NCBI GenBank assembly: GCA_016256075.1 | Contig: SDVU01000066.1 | Location: forward strand, 1-23,104 | Reading direction: 5' to 3' | Source of the DNA: Dictyocoela muelleri | Taxonomy: Eukaryota > Microsporidia | DNA length: 23,104 bases | Shown: positions 8,764 through 18,896 of the stretch, one piece after another | Layout: every line of letters starts with the position of its first letter | How positions within the stretch are numbered: position 1 is the first letter of the stretch | Notes under the pieces: generated by a model | Databases searched by the model: none | Seen by the model: the letters and a program-made list of their open reading frames with translations, nothing else | Told to the model about the DNA's origin: nothing | Program-made: the position numbers and the translations under genes

Positions 8764-8931
8764 ATGGCTCACCCATTCATGAATGATTATGAAAAACAGC
8801 AAATAAAAAAACTGATTGATGTTTTTAGAAAAGAATTGGAAAGATTTAAGAAGAATAAAAATGAGGATTTAAATAATGACAATCTGTGGTCTGATCAGAG
8901 TTGTAAATATTTGAAAAAATATGATTTGTAA
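8764..8931 (+). CDS. small protein of 55 residues, unknown; possible host gene or 5' fragment
   Basis: The product begins MAHPFMNDYEKQQIKKLIDV and ends in WSDQSCKYLKKYDL. The middle is a charged, probably helical segment (RKELERFKKNKNEDLNN, residues 23-39) that might form a short coiled coil. There is no signal peptide or membrane segment. Composition is balanced (Trp, Cys, His, Pro, several Gln/Asp/Glu), unlike chance ORFs here. TAA overlaps a poly(A) signal (TAATAAA, AATAAA from 8930). Very short 3' ends of this kind are known in compact microsporidian genes. The first ATG follows a tandem AT repeat directly, and no other start is available. The family is not recognised. It could be a complete small gene, a surviving 5' fragment of a longer one, or a fortunate open frame. 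Confidence 0.4.
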   Translation: MAHPFMNDYEKQQIKKLIDVFRKELERFKKNKNEDLNNDNLWSDQSCKYLKKYDL

Positions 8932-9969
8932 TAAAAAAATTTTTAGAAATTGTAGATATTTATCATTTCAATGAGTAAGACAAGTTAAATAAAAAATATT
9001 TTTAGACATGTTATGTTAATTGTTTGTTCTCCAATTTTTATATAAATTGACTAATTAAATAATTATTTAATACCAACTTAGTGATAAATAAATTACTATA
9101 AAAAATATAAAAGTGGTATTAAAATGAATATTTTTTCGATTCTGTAAAAAAAAGTAAATAATTATTTAAAAATTTAAAAAATTTTGATCTTTATAATTTA
9201 AATTATAGATCTTACTGTTATCTATGAAATAAAAGGTTCATTATTTCAAGACCTTCATTTGCACTCATTATAAACTAAAAAATAAATTAATGATATGCAG
9301 GTTTTTTTTAAAAAATTTAAAATTAAAATAAATAATTTGGAGATTACCTTTTAAAAATAAATATTTTCGAGGTTCTTTTTAATATAAATAATTTTAAGAC
9401 TACATTTTTTGATATTTTTTTTTTAAAAAAAATTTCGTATAAATTGTTTTAAGGTTCATTAAAAATTTGAATATTAGATAAACAAACATTAAGTTATATA
9501 TGATATTGAATCTTGATCAAAACCCATTACTATTTTAAAAAAAATGTCAAATCAGTTTTTTTGATAATAACTTTTTAAAATTCACTAAGGCATTAAAAAA
9601 TGAGTTAAAATTAAAACCAGAAGTCTGTAAGATTTAATATTTTTAAATTCCAGAAGGATTTTATAAACACCCAACTGATAAACCAATAGAAAAATGCTAA
9701 AAATTTAGAATTCAACTCAAAATATTACTGATTTGTAAACACTCTTTTTTTAAAGTTTAAATATAAAGAATTTTAATTTATGTTATCGGATATTATCTAT
9801 GTAATAAATCTGCACAGTTCTATTATAGAATACCATAAAAAGGCGACATGAAATGCCTTGCCAATAACTACAAATTATAATCATGTTTGATATATTGAAG
9901 CACTCTTCTATTTTTTTCTTTACTTTTTAATATTGATCATTCGACCTTTTTATCGATCATACCTGTGGG
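8932..9969. other. AT-rich intergenic DNA, nothing recognised
   Basis: A kilobase of unstructured AT-rich sequence. Only a small hairpin is visible (AAGGC...GCCTT near 9840-9858). No open frame with reasonable composition and no transposase motif was found on either strand. Confidence 0.6.
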
Positions 9970-10626
9970 CAGAGGTCTGCAACCCTGTAATCCCATGCGC
10001 CATGGCAACCGCGAACTACTTTTATGGCACCCGCCACCCATTTTTGTAAAAATTAAATTACCCAAATATATTAGAATTAGAGGCGGCAACAGCGTACTAG
10101 CGGTTAAATTACAAATAAATGTTTTAATATCATAATTTAAATAACATAGAATATAAAAAAATGATTTTATGTTTTAGGAGAGATTCTATTCGTATATGTC
10201 TGAGAATTAAGTTAATAAAAGAAAAATAATGTCATTGTTCTCATTAATGAAGAATTTAAAGCTATTTATGTATAATATCTGTATAAAAATTTGTTTTTTG
10301 ATTTAATTTGTATTTATCATAATTTATAACTGTTTGTGTTTTTCTTTAGTAATGCGGCGCTTCTGAACAAAAAGTTTACTGCCCCTGGTCTTAATTTCCT
10401 TTGCCAAAAATCAATTATATTTCACACTGATTTTAAAAAACAATAATTATCACAGAATAAATAATTTTAAAAGCGCTCGAAAAAAAAATTAAAAAAATGC
10501 ACCCGCAGAGAATTTTTTTAAAAATGCAAATGTGAGTCTGTAAAGGTAGACGATCCCTGGTCTACACTGTTGGTGGTTCTATGAAAAGCGACCCCTGGTC
10601 TACACCGTTGGTGGTTCTATGAAAAA
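9970..10626. mobile_element. hAT-like non-autonomous element cluster
   Basis: The left end, CAGAGGTCTGCAACCCTG (9970-9987), has the CAG-G-GTC-GCAA pattern of hAT termini and is G+C-rich against the background. It is followed by ATGGCAACCGCGAACTAC and GGCACCCGCCACCC. Three possible right ends in inverted sense lie downstream: ...TTTACTGCCCCTG near 10386, ...GTAGACGATCCCTG at 10559 and ...AAAAGCGACCCCTG at 10596. Each is followed by GTCTWMA-type bases (GTCTTAAT, GTCTACAC, GTCTACAC), as expected if an 8-bp target or flanking unit was retained. The 8 bp on the left (CCTGTGGG) do not match, so a clean target duplication is missing. No transposase is present. It may be nested copies of one MITE family. 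Confidence 0.45.
10551..10626. repeat. 38-bp tandem duplication at the hAT-like right end
   Basis: Two adjacent 38-bp units (10551-10588 and 10589-10626) begin CGATCCCTGGTCTACACTGT and CGACCCCTGGTCTACACCGT and end in TGGTGGTTCTATGAAAA. They differ at only about three positions, so the duplication is much younger than the surrounding DNA. Confidence 0.85.
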
Positions 10627-10628
10627 GA

Positions 10629-11139
10629 AATTAAGATAAATAGATTTGTTATAAAATTTTTTATTGACTGGGTTGTTACGAAAACCAAAATGTTTCACAG
10701 AAATGTCACTCTATTGATAGTTTTGGTGATTCGTAATAACAAAGTGATTTTTTGATGATTGATGAAATTCACATGTTTTAAAAATTTTAAAACATAGTAG
10801 ATTAGTCATAGACAGTAGGATATTTATTGTTTTTAATAAATTAAAACTTTTTTCAAAATGAAACTAGTTTTCGAATTATAGGTTTAGATTGAAGAATCAA
10901 TTTGTATTTTTTAATTTTTAGTTGATGTTTTAAAATTGTTTATTTTAACATTTCGATAGATTTGGAAGTGGCATAGTATCATGATTTGAATATTTAAAAT
11001 CTCTTTTATATATAATGAGAATGTGACCTTGTTCTAAAAAAAATAAAATAATATAGAGTTTTCCAGTGTGGTATGACCAATAAAGGTCTAGTCAATCTTT
11101 TATAGTTAATCAAATGAGATCCCATCAACAATAAATTTA
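10629..11139. other. AT-rich intergenic DNA, nothing recognised
   Basis: No gene-like frame and no clear inverted or direct repeat. The minus-strand ORF over 11006-11248 overlaps repeat copy B and has no counterpart in copy A. Confidence 0.55.
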
Positions 11140-11362
11140 ACGCAGTTACACAACATGGTGAAATAAACAGTGAAATAAAAAAATGCATGGAAAACATATA
11201 ATTAACTGTATCCTGGTGGGTCATTGATAAAACAGAAATTCTAAACAAATAATCTTTGGCAGGTTAGCAGTTTTACTACATTTTGAAAATTACGAACCAA
11301 ATTTCTAAGATAAAGGTTGCGAAAACACTCTAGGTTGTCAATTATTGATATTATCAGCATAT
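11140..11362 (+). repeat. dispersed repeat family R1, copy B
   Basis: Homologous to 299-517 in the same orientation (shared GTCATTGATAAAAC at 11220-11233; further matches GGTTAGCAG, TTTTGAA, ACGAACCAAATTTCTAAGA). Just past its end, two similar blocks, ATGTAAAATGCTAGAGTTTT (11391-11410) and ATGTAAATCACGAGAGTTTT, are repeated about 60 bp apart. Copy B has no tRNA-like head nearby. It is too diverged to define the true ends with only two copies. Confidence 0.6.
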
Positions 11363-12379
11363 AATAAGACGCTCGCATTGTGATATCCCATGTAAAATGC
11401 TAGAGTTTTGCTTTATTATAACATAATCATATTAATTTTTAATTATTACCTATGTAAATCACGAGAGTTTTACAATATGTATGTTAATTAAGAGATTTAT
11501 AAATTACAAAAATTATTTGTTGATACATGTCGGGCTTCGACCAAGGTATGAAAAAAAACTCTAAGAATTTTTATACCTTTAGACCGGAATACTGAAATTG
11601 GACATTTATGGGTTCATTCCGCTTTTGAGATTTCATGCCGCTTTTATAAAAAAATAATATTTTTCCTAAAAAGATGAAAATTACACAAAAAAATGATAGA
11701 AAAATACGATGAGGAGGTATTATGCCTGGCAATAGAAGAAATATTAAAAAAAACGGTTCACAATGAGAACATTTTAACAAATGTTTAAAGAAAGTAAACT
11801 CTACTGTTTAAAACACATGGCGGTCTTAAAACTAGTAACAAATACAAAAATATGTATATTTGAAAACAGTAATCTATTAATCAGTAAAAATAATTAAGAT
11901 GGCGATATTCGAATGTGTAAGACTTCTACTCATAGATAATAAATTTCAGTAAGAACTAACTCCCTCTTTGAATATTAAAAAAACTATAAAGATATACTTT
12001 TTTTGGTTAAATAAAATTCACAATCTATGATTAGATCGTTTTTAAATTTAGATAAAAACACTGTATCACTATAGAGTCTTAATTGTAGAATTATTTGTCA
12101 AGAAGTTTTAAAGATGAGTCAAATTTGCAGCTAGGAGTTATAATATTGATGGTAAAAAAAAGATTAATAATTTCATTTTTTTAAGAAAGAATAATAAAAG
12201 ACGCATTTTCAATACACAATAGGGTTTCTGATTATAAAAGTGCGTCATATTAAATAAAATTTTTCCAATTGAGTATCGAACATCCGACACCTTATTAAAT
12301 CATATTTCAGTTCATGTGAAGTCTAGTACTATTATAATTGGTTTTAAATGGTGATAATACACATATTTAAAGAATAACC
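11363..12379. other. AT-rich intergenic DNA with one short inverted repeat
   Basis: The only structure seen is GACGCATTTT (12200-12209) facing AAAAGTGCGTC (12236-12246), a 10-bp arm with a 26-bp loop. The minus-strand ORF at 11571-11780 has Phe/Leu/Ile-rich composition typical of chance frames. No gene is recognised. Confidence 0.55.
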
Positions 12380-12672
12380 GGTTCAACAACGGGTTATGCC
12401 ACCTGAAAAAAATTGAGGAGGGGTGGGGAAAGTAAATTGAAATAAAAAAGAATCAACTGTTAAAGAAGGTTCCTGAACTAGTTTTTCATGATATCACCAT
12501 ATTACCTTTTTTAGTATTTTTTGCTACGCAAAAAAATACTAAAAAAGGTAATATGGTGATATCATGAAAAACTAGTTTAGGAAACTTCTTTACCAGTTGA
12601 TTCCATTCTTATTTCAGAATACTTTCTTTACCCCTCCTCAATTTTTTCAGGTGCATAACCCGTTGTTGAACC
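12380..12672. mobile_element. 293-bp near-perfect hairpin (MITE/foldback)
   Basis: The two 145-bp arms (12380-12524 and 12528-12672) are reverse complements with about 88-90% identity around a 3-base centre, TAC. The termini are GGTTCAACAACGGGTTATGC and its complement ending CGTTGTTGAACC. Differences are concentrated in the middle of the arms, including a G/A-rich run against a C/T-rich run, so it is not a simple assembly mirror artefact. There is no ORF and no convincing target duplication. It is likely a non-autonomous palindromic DNA element, possibly transcribed as a long hairpin RNA. Confidence 0.8.
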
Positions 12673-13239
12673 ACAAAACTTCAATTATCCAGCCTATGAT
12701 GTTGAAATATAAAATACATTAAATTAAAGTAAAACAAAAAATTACACATTTTCTAGTTCTACATCGATTTTAATAATGATACTAATATATAATATTTATG
12801 AGAAAATTATTTATATGTGGTCTTGATTATCGGTAATTCCATTGATTAAGTAGCAATCACAATAGATAAAATTGTTGCAACAAAGAAGACTTGTTTGAAA
12901 ATGCCGAGAAAAATACGTAACGATGTGGATTTCAATTTCTAATATATTCAACTAGATAAGTATTATGGTGTTAAAATTATTTCTAAAAATTTTTTTACCG
13001 TAGATTAAAATAATTAAGAATATCTAATAATCTGAATTCTATTAAATTTTTGCAGCTCTCTACAATATTTTGCGAAAAAATAAAAAATGATTTAAGGTAA
13101 ATTACATGATGCTTCTGATTAAATAATTTACGAGTATTTAGAGAAACTGTATAGTAGATCTTGATTATATTTTTATGTCATTAAGAGATTTATCGAAGAG
13201 GCCCTGGATATTAAAGATTTCAACTTTAATTATTTTTTT
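12673..13239. other. AT-rich intergenic DNA, nothing recognised
   Basis: No repeat or gene-like frame noted. Confidence 0.55.
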
Positions 13240-13241
13240 TA

Positions 13242-13319
13242 CATAAGGTGGTTTTTACGCAAAAAGTTTTTTTACGCACGGATTTTATGAATTTGTGTCG
13301 TAAAAACCACCATCTACTG
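13242..13319. mobile_element. small mariner-like MITE
   Basis: The 78-bp unit is flanked by TA on both sides (13240-13241 and 13320-13321). The left end, CATAAGGTGGTTTTTACG, and the inverted right end, CAGTAGATGGTGGTTTTTACG, share the 13-bp arm GGTGGTTTTTACG exactly (13247-13259 and 13299-13311). TA target sites and CAGTA-GGTGG-type ends are typical of Tc1/mariner relatives. Inside, ACGCAAAAAGTTTTTTTACG forms a second small inverted pair. There is no coding content. Confidence 0.5.
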
Positions 13320-13321
13320 TA

Positions 13322-14880
13322 TATATTATTTTCAATTATTTAAATAAGCATCTGATAACTAGTATTATAATTTATTTCGTATGAAATTAAAGGCTTTATT
13401 AATAAGCTAGCAATTGTAGTGATGGTTAAACCTTAGGTTGACTCCAAGATCAATTTGTTTATAAAAATATTTATTTTTAAAATCTAAAAAATTCAGAAAA
13501 ATTGTGGTTCTAGAAAATTTATATAAATAAAAATATAATAAAATTAACATATCAACAAAAAAAAATTTACAATAAAATATTATAATTAAAATAAAAAATA
13601 ATCGTTATACTTAGTATATATTTAACATTTTTTTGTTAATTAATTCATGATTATCAAACTATCTTTTAAAAATTTAATAAAATATAAATATAATTTCAAT
13701 AAAAAATAAAAATCAAAATTTGTATTAACCTCAGCAAAGTACATCGATTTTGATGTCTCGCACATATCAGTTTACAATATTGTGCTGTAAAAAATTTTAA
13801 ATTATAAGAATAAAACTTTTGTTAAATACTAATTAAATTTTCAACATAAAAAAATTTTAAAAAATTTTAAAATTATAAAAATTATAAAATCATAAAAATT
13901 TTAATTAATAATAAAAATAAAAAAATACACTTCGAGGAATCAAACTAGCGAGCACAATAATTATTTTTTTATCATATTCTTATGAATAAATGTGGTTTTG
14001 TGGAAATAATATGACATATAAAAGTAAACAAACAAAATATTGATTTTTCATGGAATAATTGTACAAATTTACAGATTTATATAAAGATTTAATACTCGAA
14101 AATTTCAAAATAGAAATGATGGGTTTCTAAGAATATTTGTATATTTAATCAATGAGTTTTCAGTTAAGTCTGTATGCTTATCCTTTAATTATCATAATAA
14201 TAATTTCAAGAAGTATAAAAAAATGGTAAATAATGTTAAAAACAGATATTATTTTTTTAGATTCTATCAGAGGAGAAGTTATCATAGCGTAAATTAATAA
14301 AAAAATCGTCAAGAAAAATACAACAAAGTTCATCTTTAAATGTTTAATGTTCTTTAGTTCAGTAAAACGTACATTTAATCGAATAATTATACTTGTTCTA
14401 GTACAAAAAGAAATTTTGAAATACCTACAGAAATAGTATTATGATATATAAAATCGGTATGTATTATTTACAGTGATTATTTAAGAGTAAAATTACATTT
14501 TTCTTATTTTTATCTACATTATACAGTTAATCATAGCATGAGATTAATAAATAGTGATAACTGTGTGTATAAAAATACGATATAAATAAATTATTCCTCC
14601 ATAAAGGAATTACAGGCCAAATAATCGTACTATAAAAAAATATAGTTAATTATAATGATTGTGATAAAAAAAGATAAAAATATATTCAAGGTGTATTAAA
14701 AATAATTTTATAATTTTTTTTATTTTATTTTAATATTAATTTTAATTAGTAATAATTTAATATTCTTTTTTTCTATAATGTTACCTAAAGATAAATTTAA
14801 AAGAAAATACACCCACTTTTATCTCCATAATTCGTAAGCCCCCTGCAGAAATTGCTATAATTTTACATTAAAAATAATAT
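13322..14880. other. 1.5 kb AT-rich DNA, nothing recognised
   Basis: There are no frames above about 60 codons and no transposase motif. Only minor structures are seen, such as ATTCCT...AGGAAT near 14593-14610 and dense A/T runs at 13500-13720 and 13780-13930. Confidence 0.55.
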
Positions 14881-14884
14881 TTTT

Positions 14885-15054
14885 GCGAGTTATCGTGCTA
14901 CAATAAAATTGTTGTGACCAAACAATTTTTATCCTCGCTAACTATTTAGAATTATAAATTTAAATGTTTAAGGATTTTTTTGAGGCCTGTTTCGAGTTAA
15001 GAACATTTTTTTAATTAAGAGTTGGCCTAAACTCGCTCAAGGGCGAGTTATCGT
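14885..15054. repeat. GCGAGTTATCGT direct repeat with adjoining hairpin
   Basis: The 12-mer GCGAGTTATCGT occurs at 14885-14896 and 15043-15054. The second copy overlaps the right arm of a perfect hairpin, AACTCGC (15030-15036) / GCGAGTT (15043-15049). These G+C-rich words stand out from the background and lie at the left border of foldback element 2. Confidence 0.55.
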
Positions 15055-15059
15055 CAATA

Positions 15060-15810
15060 AATTTTTACGTCTTTTTGCCTTCTAGTTTAAGGAATTTTTT
15101 GGTCATTTTTAACTATTTTTAAACCTCTAGTCTTTGTCCTTATTTTTAGCTCTGATTCATAAACATATTTTCTTATTTATTTTTATCTCATATTTTTTAC
15201 CTATATTTTTTATGAATTACTTTTAGGCAATATTTAAACACCATACTATACCTCACTTATATTTTTTACCTAATATTTTCTTCCTTAATTTTTTAAACTT
15301 TATTTTCTAACATTTATTTTATAACTCTCTTTTTTTCAGTATTTCCTTCCCAATCTTTATTCCGCCTTATATTTTTAACAAATAAAAAACGAGGTTTTAA
15401 AATAAGTGTTTAAGGGCAATGTTTGATAAAATGGTAAAATTTCGTTGAAGTATATACGTATAAAAATATAATTTAAAATTTGATAAAAAAAATAATATCT
15501 AATTAGGTGATAAAAATGTTTAAGAATAGCTGTTAATAACAACAAAGGGATTATAAAATTGTGATTAAAATTCAAAGTTCGGAAATTATTAACGAATAGC
15601 TGGTAAAAAATAAAGGTAAAAAACGGAAGGTTTGAAAATATGGTTTAAAAATAAGAGTGGGAATAAGGCTCAGAAAAGAAGGGCGTAAAAACAATTGTCA
15701 AGATATAATTTTAAAGGGTGTGTCGAAAAAAAATATTAATATAGGTGTTAAAAATGTGGATAAAAATTTAGTTAAAAATTAATTAATCTATGCGACTTTT
15801 TGATTATATA
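15060..15810. mobile_element. foldback element 2, older relative of element 1
   Basis: A T-rich half (about 15060-15370, units like TTATATTTTTTACCTA) is followed by an A/G-rich half (about 15390-15780, units like GGTTTAAAAATAAGAG). The strand bias switches near 15375, as at the centre of element 1. The outer right arm, TTAGTTAAAAATTAATTAAT followed by CTATGCGAC, aligns with TTGTCAAAAATTAATTAATA and TGGCGAA of element 1 (about 2288-2313), which ties the two to one family. The arms no longer pair well base for base, so this copy is clearly older. The minus-strand ORF at 15375-15575 is low complexity. Confidence 0.5.
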
Positions 15811-15811
15811 A

Positions 15812-16854
15812 AACCCGATTTTTGCCAAAGGCGAATAAAAAGCGCGCTTCCTTTGCTAAAAACTGATTTTTCACGGTAAAAAATATTAACCCTTTATAAT
15901 AAAAATAACAATTATAAAATGTCTGAAAAATCAAAGAAAATAATTTTAAAGAGATATTTCATCAATTTATATAAAAAAACTTATAATACTGTAAAGTAAA
16001 CTGATATCTTTATATTTGTATACATACATATCATCAATGCGAACTTATAATCGTAGAATATCAAAATTATCACGAATAAAAACACTAAAAAAAAATGAAT
16101 TTTAAAAACAAATTATAAAAGATTGCATTTATTCTATTATGGTTTTTAATTTTTCATATGTTGAGGTGATGATGTATTAAAGGTTTAAAAAGTGATGTCT
16201 ATTTTGATATAAATCTTTAAGAGTTACATTTAAAAAAAATTAGAAATACTGGTCATTGATTCTAAATATGTAATTTTTTGTTAATAAAAATTATGATTAT
16301 AAAGTTTTTAATTAATATTATATTGATTCTTAACGTTAAACTGGATTTTAGTATTATTTCAGATAAAATTTAATGTCTTCAAAATCAAATAATTGTGTTT
16401 AAAAATGGTGTCTTTATATGTATCAGAACATTTCGTACAATCATAGATTATTAATGTTTTTTTTTGGGATGATTCTTCTTTTTTATTTGTTCTTAAATAG
16501 AAAAAAATAAATACTTATAAGTTTTTCAGCAAATAAAAAAATAGCCAGATTTACTAAACATATAATTATTTATAAAATAATGGAAAAAATGATTTTAAAT
16601 AAAAAAAATTATTAATGAGAAATATGTGCATGATTAAGGTTCAAAAATCATTTAACAGTTATAGTAAATACTGTTATTTTTATTAATTTGAAAATTTCCG
16701 ACAATTATATCAGAGCATATATGGTTTATGTATTTATTAACCTTTTTATATTAAAATTATTCATAATATTCGAAATTTATACTTAAAAAATTGTGCGAAA
16801 ATCAGTTTTTTGCAATAGTGACCTGAATTTACGCCCTGGGCGAAAAATCGGGTT
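15812..16854. mobile_element. inverted-repeat-bounded element, about 1.04 kb
   Basis: The left arm (15812-15876) contains AACCCGATTTTTGCCAAAGG and later AAAAACTGATTTTTCACGG. The right arm (16793-16854), inverted, reads AACCCGATTTTTCGCCCAGG and later AAAAAACTGATTTTCGCAC. The two blocks keep the same spacing, so this is a true inverted repeat of about 62 bp. The interior is AT-rich and non-coding, with only vague inner symmetry. The left arm abuts foldback element 2, so this could be part of that element or a separate insertion. Confidence 0.6.
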
Positions 16855-16908
16855 GTCTTGAGAATCATTTATAATTCTGGAAATATACTCTAAAACTGCA
16901 CAAAAGAG

Positions 16909-16970
16909 TGTCTATAAAATGAGAAAGGTGTCTATAAAAATAAAAAGAGGTCTATATAAAAATGAGAAAC
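16909..16970. repeat. 20-bp tandem repeat, three copies
   Basis: Three imperfect copies of GTGTCTATAAAATGAGAAAG begin at about 16909, 16928 and 16950. The word GTCTATAAAATG also occurs in the right arm of foldback element 1 (about 2429-2440), suggesting a shared source. Confidence 0.6.
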
Positions 16971-17799
16971 CATGTATTATCTAAAAAGATATTTATTAAA
17001 TTTAAATTGTAACTTAACTTTTGGTTTAGTCTAAAATTTAAAAAACAACTTTTTTAAAAATATACTTATAAAAATGAAACCTTGTTCATATTAAAATTTA
17101 TATTTGTACATATAAAAATGAATAATTGCGCATATAAAAATTTTTACGTGTATTAATAAAAATGAATAATCTAAAAATAGTAATTTATTTGTATAAATAA
17201 ATTTTTAAATGAATTTTTTTTATTTATAACGATTTAAAAATAAAAATTATATATATAATAATAAAAATTTTTAAATATAAATTTTATATCTCGCGGGAAA
17301 TGCTCTCTCGCAATACATTTAAATATTTTAATCTTTTATATATTTTTAATATGATATTATTTATATACAATCAACCCTATCAAAAATTTTTTCACTCAAT
17401 ACTAGATTAAAATAATAACGTTTTTTTTATTGTGAAATTGTTAACCCTAAGATAAAATATTTTTTATTACTGTTTTAATAAAGGGTTGGCTTTTTTGTTC
17501 ACAGTTCTGTTTTTTAAATATTTACCCCTCTTTAATTGTATGATATTTATAAAAACAGAATAAGAGTTAATATTAAACAAAATAAAAAAACGTCAATTTA
17601 GAGACGATAAACGTTTTAAATAACAAAGAGAAAATGCTAAACCCCAAAAATATTCTTTTGACTGTAAATACAAAAATATTAAATTCGGAACTTAAGTTAA
17701 TTTTCCCTACTAGCGGTAGAAATTTATCACAAGTTATAAAAAATCGATTTTTTTCTGAACATGCTAAAACCTAGATAATTTTAAAATATTATTGATAAA
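16971..17799. other. AT-rich intergenic DNA before Merlin A
   Basis: Contains the possible second copy of the 8289-8450 MITE (about 17364-17545) and an inverted pair, AACCCTAA / AAAGGGTT, at about 17442-17486. A terminal inverted repeat for Merlin A was sought here and not found. Confidence 0.45.
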
Positions 17800-18632
17800 A
17801 TGAATGATTCGGAATTGATACAATATCTTTTCAAAATAAATTAATCGGGAAAGAGTACTCCTGTATAAATTGCACCCATTCCTGTATGTTAAAATCTATA
17901 GACGTAACACAAACAATACTGAATGGAGATGCATAAACAAATATTGTTCTAATAATAAAACGTGTTTGTGATAAGAAAAGAGGGTTTTTGAAAATCTTAA
18001 TATTCAATCTGGGCTATTTTTTTGTATTTTTATTAATTATATAAATAGATGCCTCGATATAGCAGCGTGAATTTATCAATGATTGCAGGAGAACAATTGA
18101 AAAAAATTATTAATAAAATTGTTAACCGGATTCCTCATCCTGATTTCTCTTTAAATAAAATAGGTGGTGTTGGCAAAAATATTATGTGAAGAAACAATAT
18201 ACAACTTTAGATGAAGAATTCGCAAGAAATGCTCAACTAGTAAAAATTATGCAATACGCATAATTGAGTTTTAAAATAGGATTTAAAGGGTTTTTGCTCC
18301 TATAATTGAAAAAAATTGGGATTTACAATAGTAACAATAGAATGCTTGTATGTAAGGAAATTGTAAGATATAAGCAGATAAACACGGTGCTTATAATAAT
18401 CCACGCGATTTATTTTGGGTTCATGACACAGTCAGTCATAAATACGAATTTATTTATTCTGAAACAGGCGCAAATACACTGACAGTCGAGTCATTCAATA
18501 AACTAATTGGAAAAGAATAGAATAATAATGGGTGTGAAATACTTAGGAAAGATGTAATTTCATAAAAAAAACATGTATTATCGTAATAACAAATCTAATT
18601 CTATAAAAAAATTCTTGATTAAATTAAAATTT
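17800..18632 (+). pseudogene. Merlin (IS1595/ISXO2-like) transposase pseudogene A
   Basis: Decayed DDE transposase of about 275 codons. From ATG at 17800 (MNDSELIQYLFKIN) the pieces fall in family order. A zinc ribbon comes first (CINC near 17860, then RRNTNNTEWRCINKYC near 17900-17945), then a helical linker ending NKIGGVGKNI (18049-18185 is one open frame). The first catalytic motif is read as CEETIYNFR, where I-D-E-T is expected. IRIIEF follows. Then comes the 49-codon open stretch ADKHGAY...HDTVSHKYEF...TGANTLTVESFNKLIGKE (about 18374-18520) with the second Asp and the final Glu. The C-terminal end, MYYRNNKSNSIKKFLIKLKF, is at 18573-18632. The frame continues past the expected end into low-complexity sequence to 18809. 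Several stops and at least four frame changes make it non-functional. Terminal inverted repeats were not located. Confidence 0.85.
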
Positions 18633-18716
18633 AATTATTTTAATTTTTTTATTTATTTTTTAATTAATTATTTTATCAAATTTTTTAAGTTGATAAAAAA
18701 ACATTTTTTAGGGGGT

Positions 18717-18761
18717 GGTATTGCGCAAAATACTTCCGAGGAAGAAAAATTGCGCAATATC
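18717..18761. repeat. 45-bp imperfect palindrome
   Basis: GGTATTGCGCAAAATACTTCC is followed by its near complement GAGGAAGAAAAATTGCGCAA and TATC. The TTGCGCAA words are themselves palindromes. It lies between Merlin A and the pogo fragment and may be the remains of a terminus or a small insertion. Confidence 0.6.
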
Positions 18762-18896
18762 TTAAAAATTCTGCACAACCAGAAAAAAAATAATAAATTT
18801 CACAAGTAAGAACGAAATATATAATCTTTGATAGAAAGTTTTTAATAATGATTATTCATATGTTTTAAGTTTAAGGTAATATGTTTTTGTACAATT

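Noticed and set aside
11006-11248. Minus-strand 80-codon ORF
   Set aside because: It overlaps repeat copy B and is not open in copy A. No domain is seen.
11525-11550. TCGGGCTTCGACCAAGG, resembling a tRNA T-arm
   Set aside because: No pairing stems in either orientation and no box A at the right distance.
11571-11780. Minus-strand 69-codon ORF with hydrophobic segments
   Set aside because: The Phe/Leu/Ile-rich composition is what AT-rich non-coding DNA gives. It has no homologous repeat, start context or poly(A) signal.
13925-13955. CTTCGAGGAATCAAACTAG, resembling a reversed tRNA T-arm
   Set aside because: The stem does not pair and there is no cloverleaf upstream.
15375-15575. Minus-strand 66-codon ORF
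   Set aside because: It lies in the purine-rich arm of foldback element 2 and is low complexity.
18633-18809. C-terminal extension of the 78-codon ORF starting at 18573
   Set aside because: The first 20 codons are the end of Merlin A. The remainder is Phe/Tyr/Lys/Asn read-through into non-coding DNA and a palindrome, not a separate gene.
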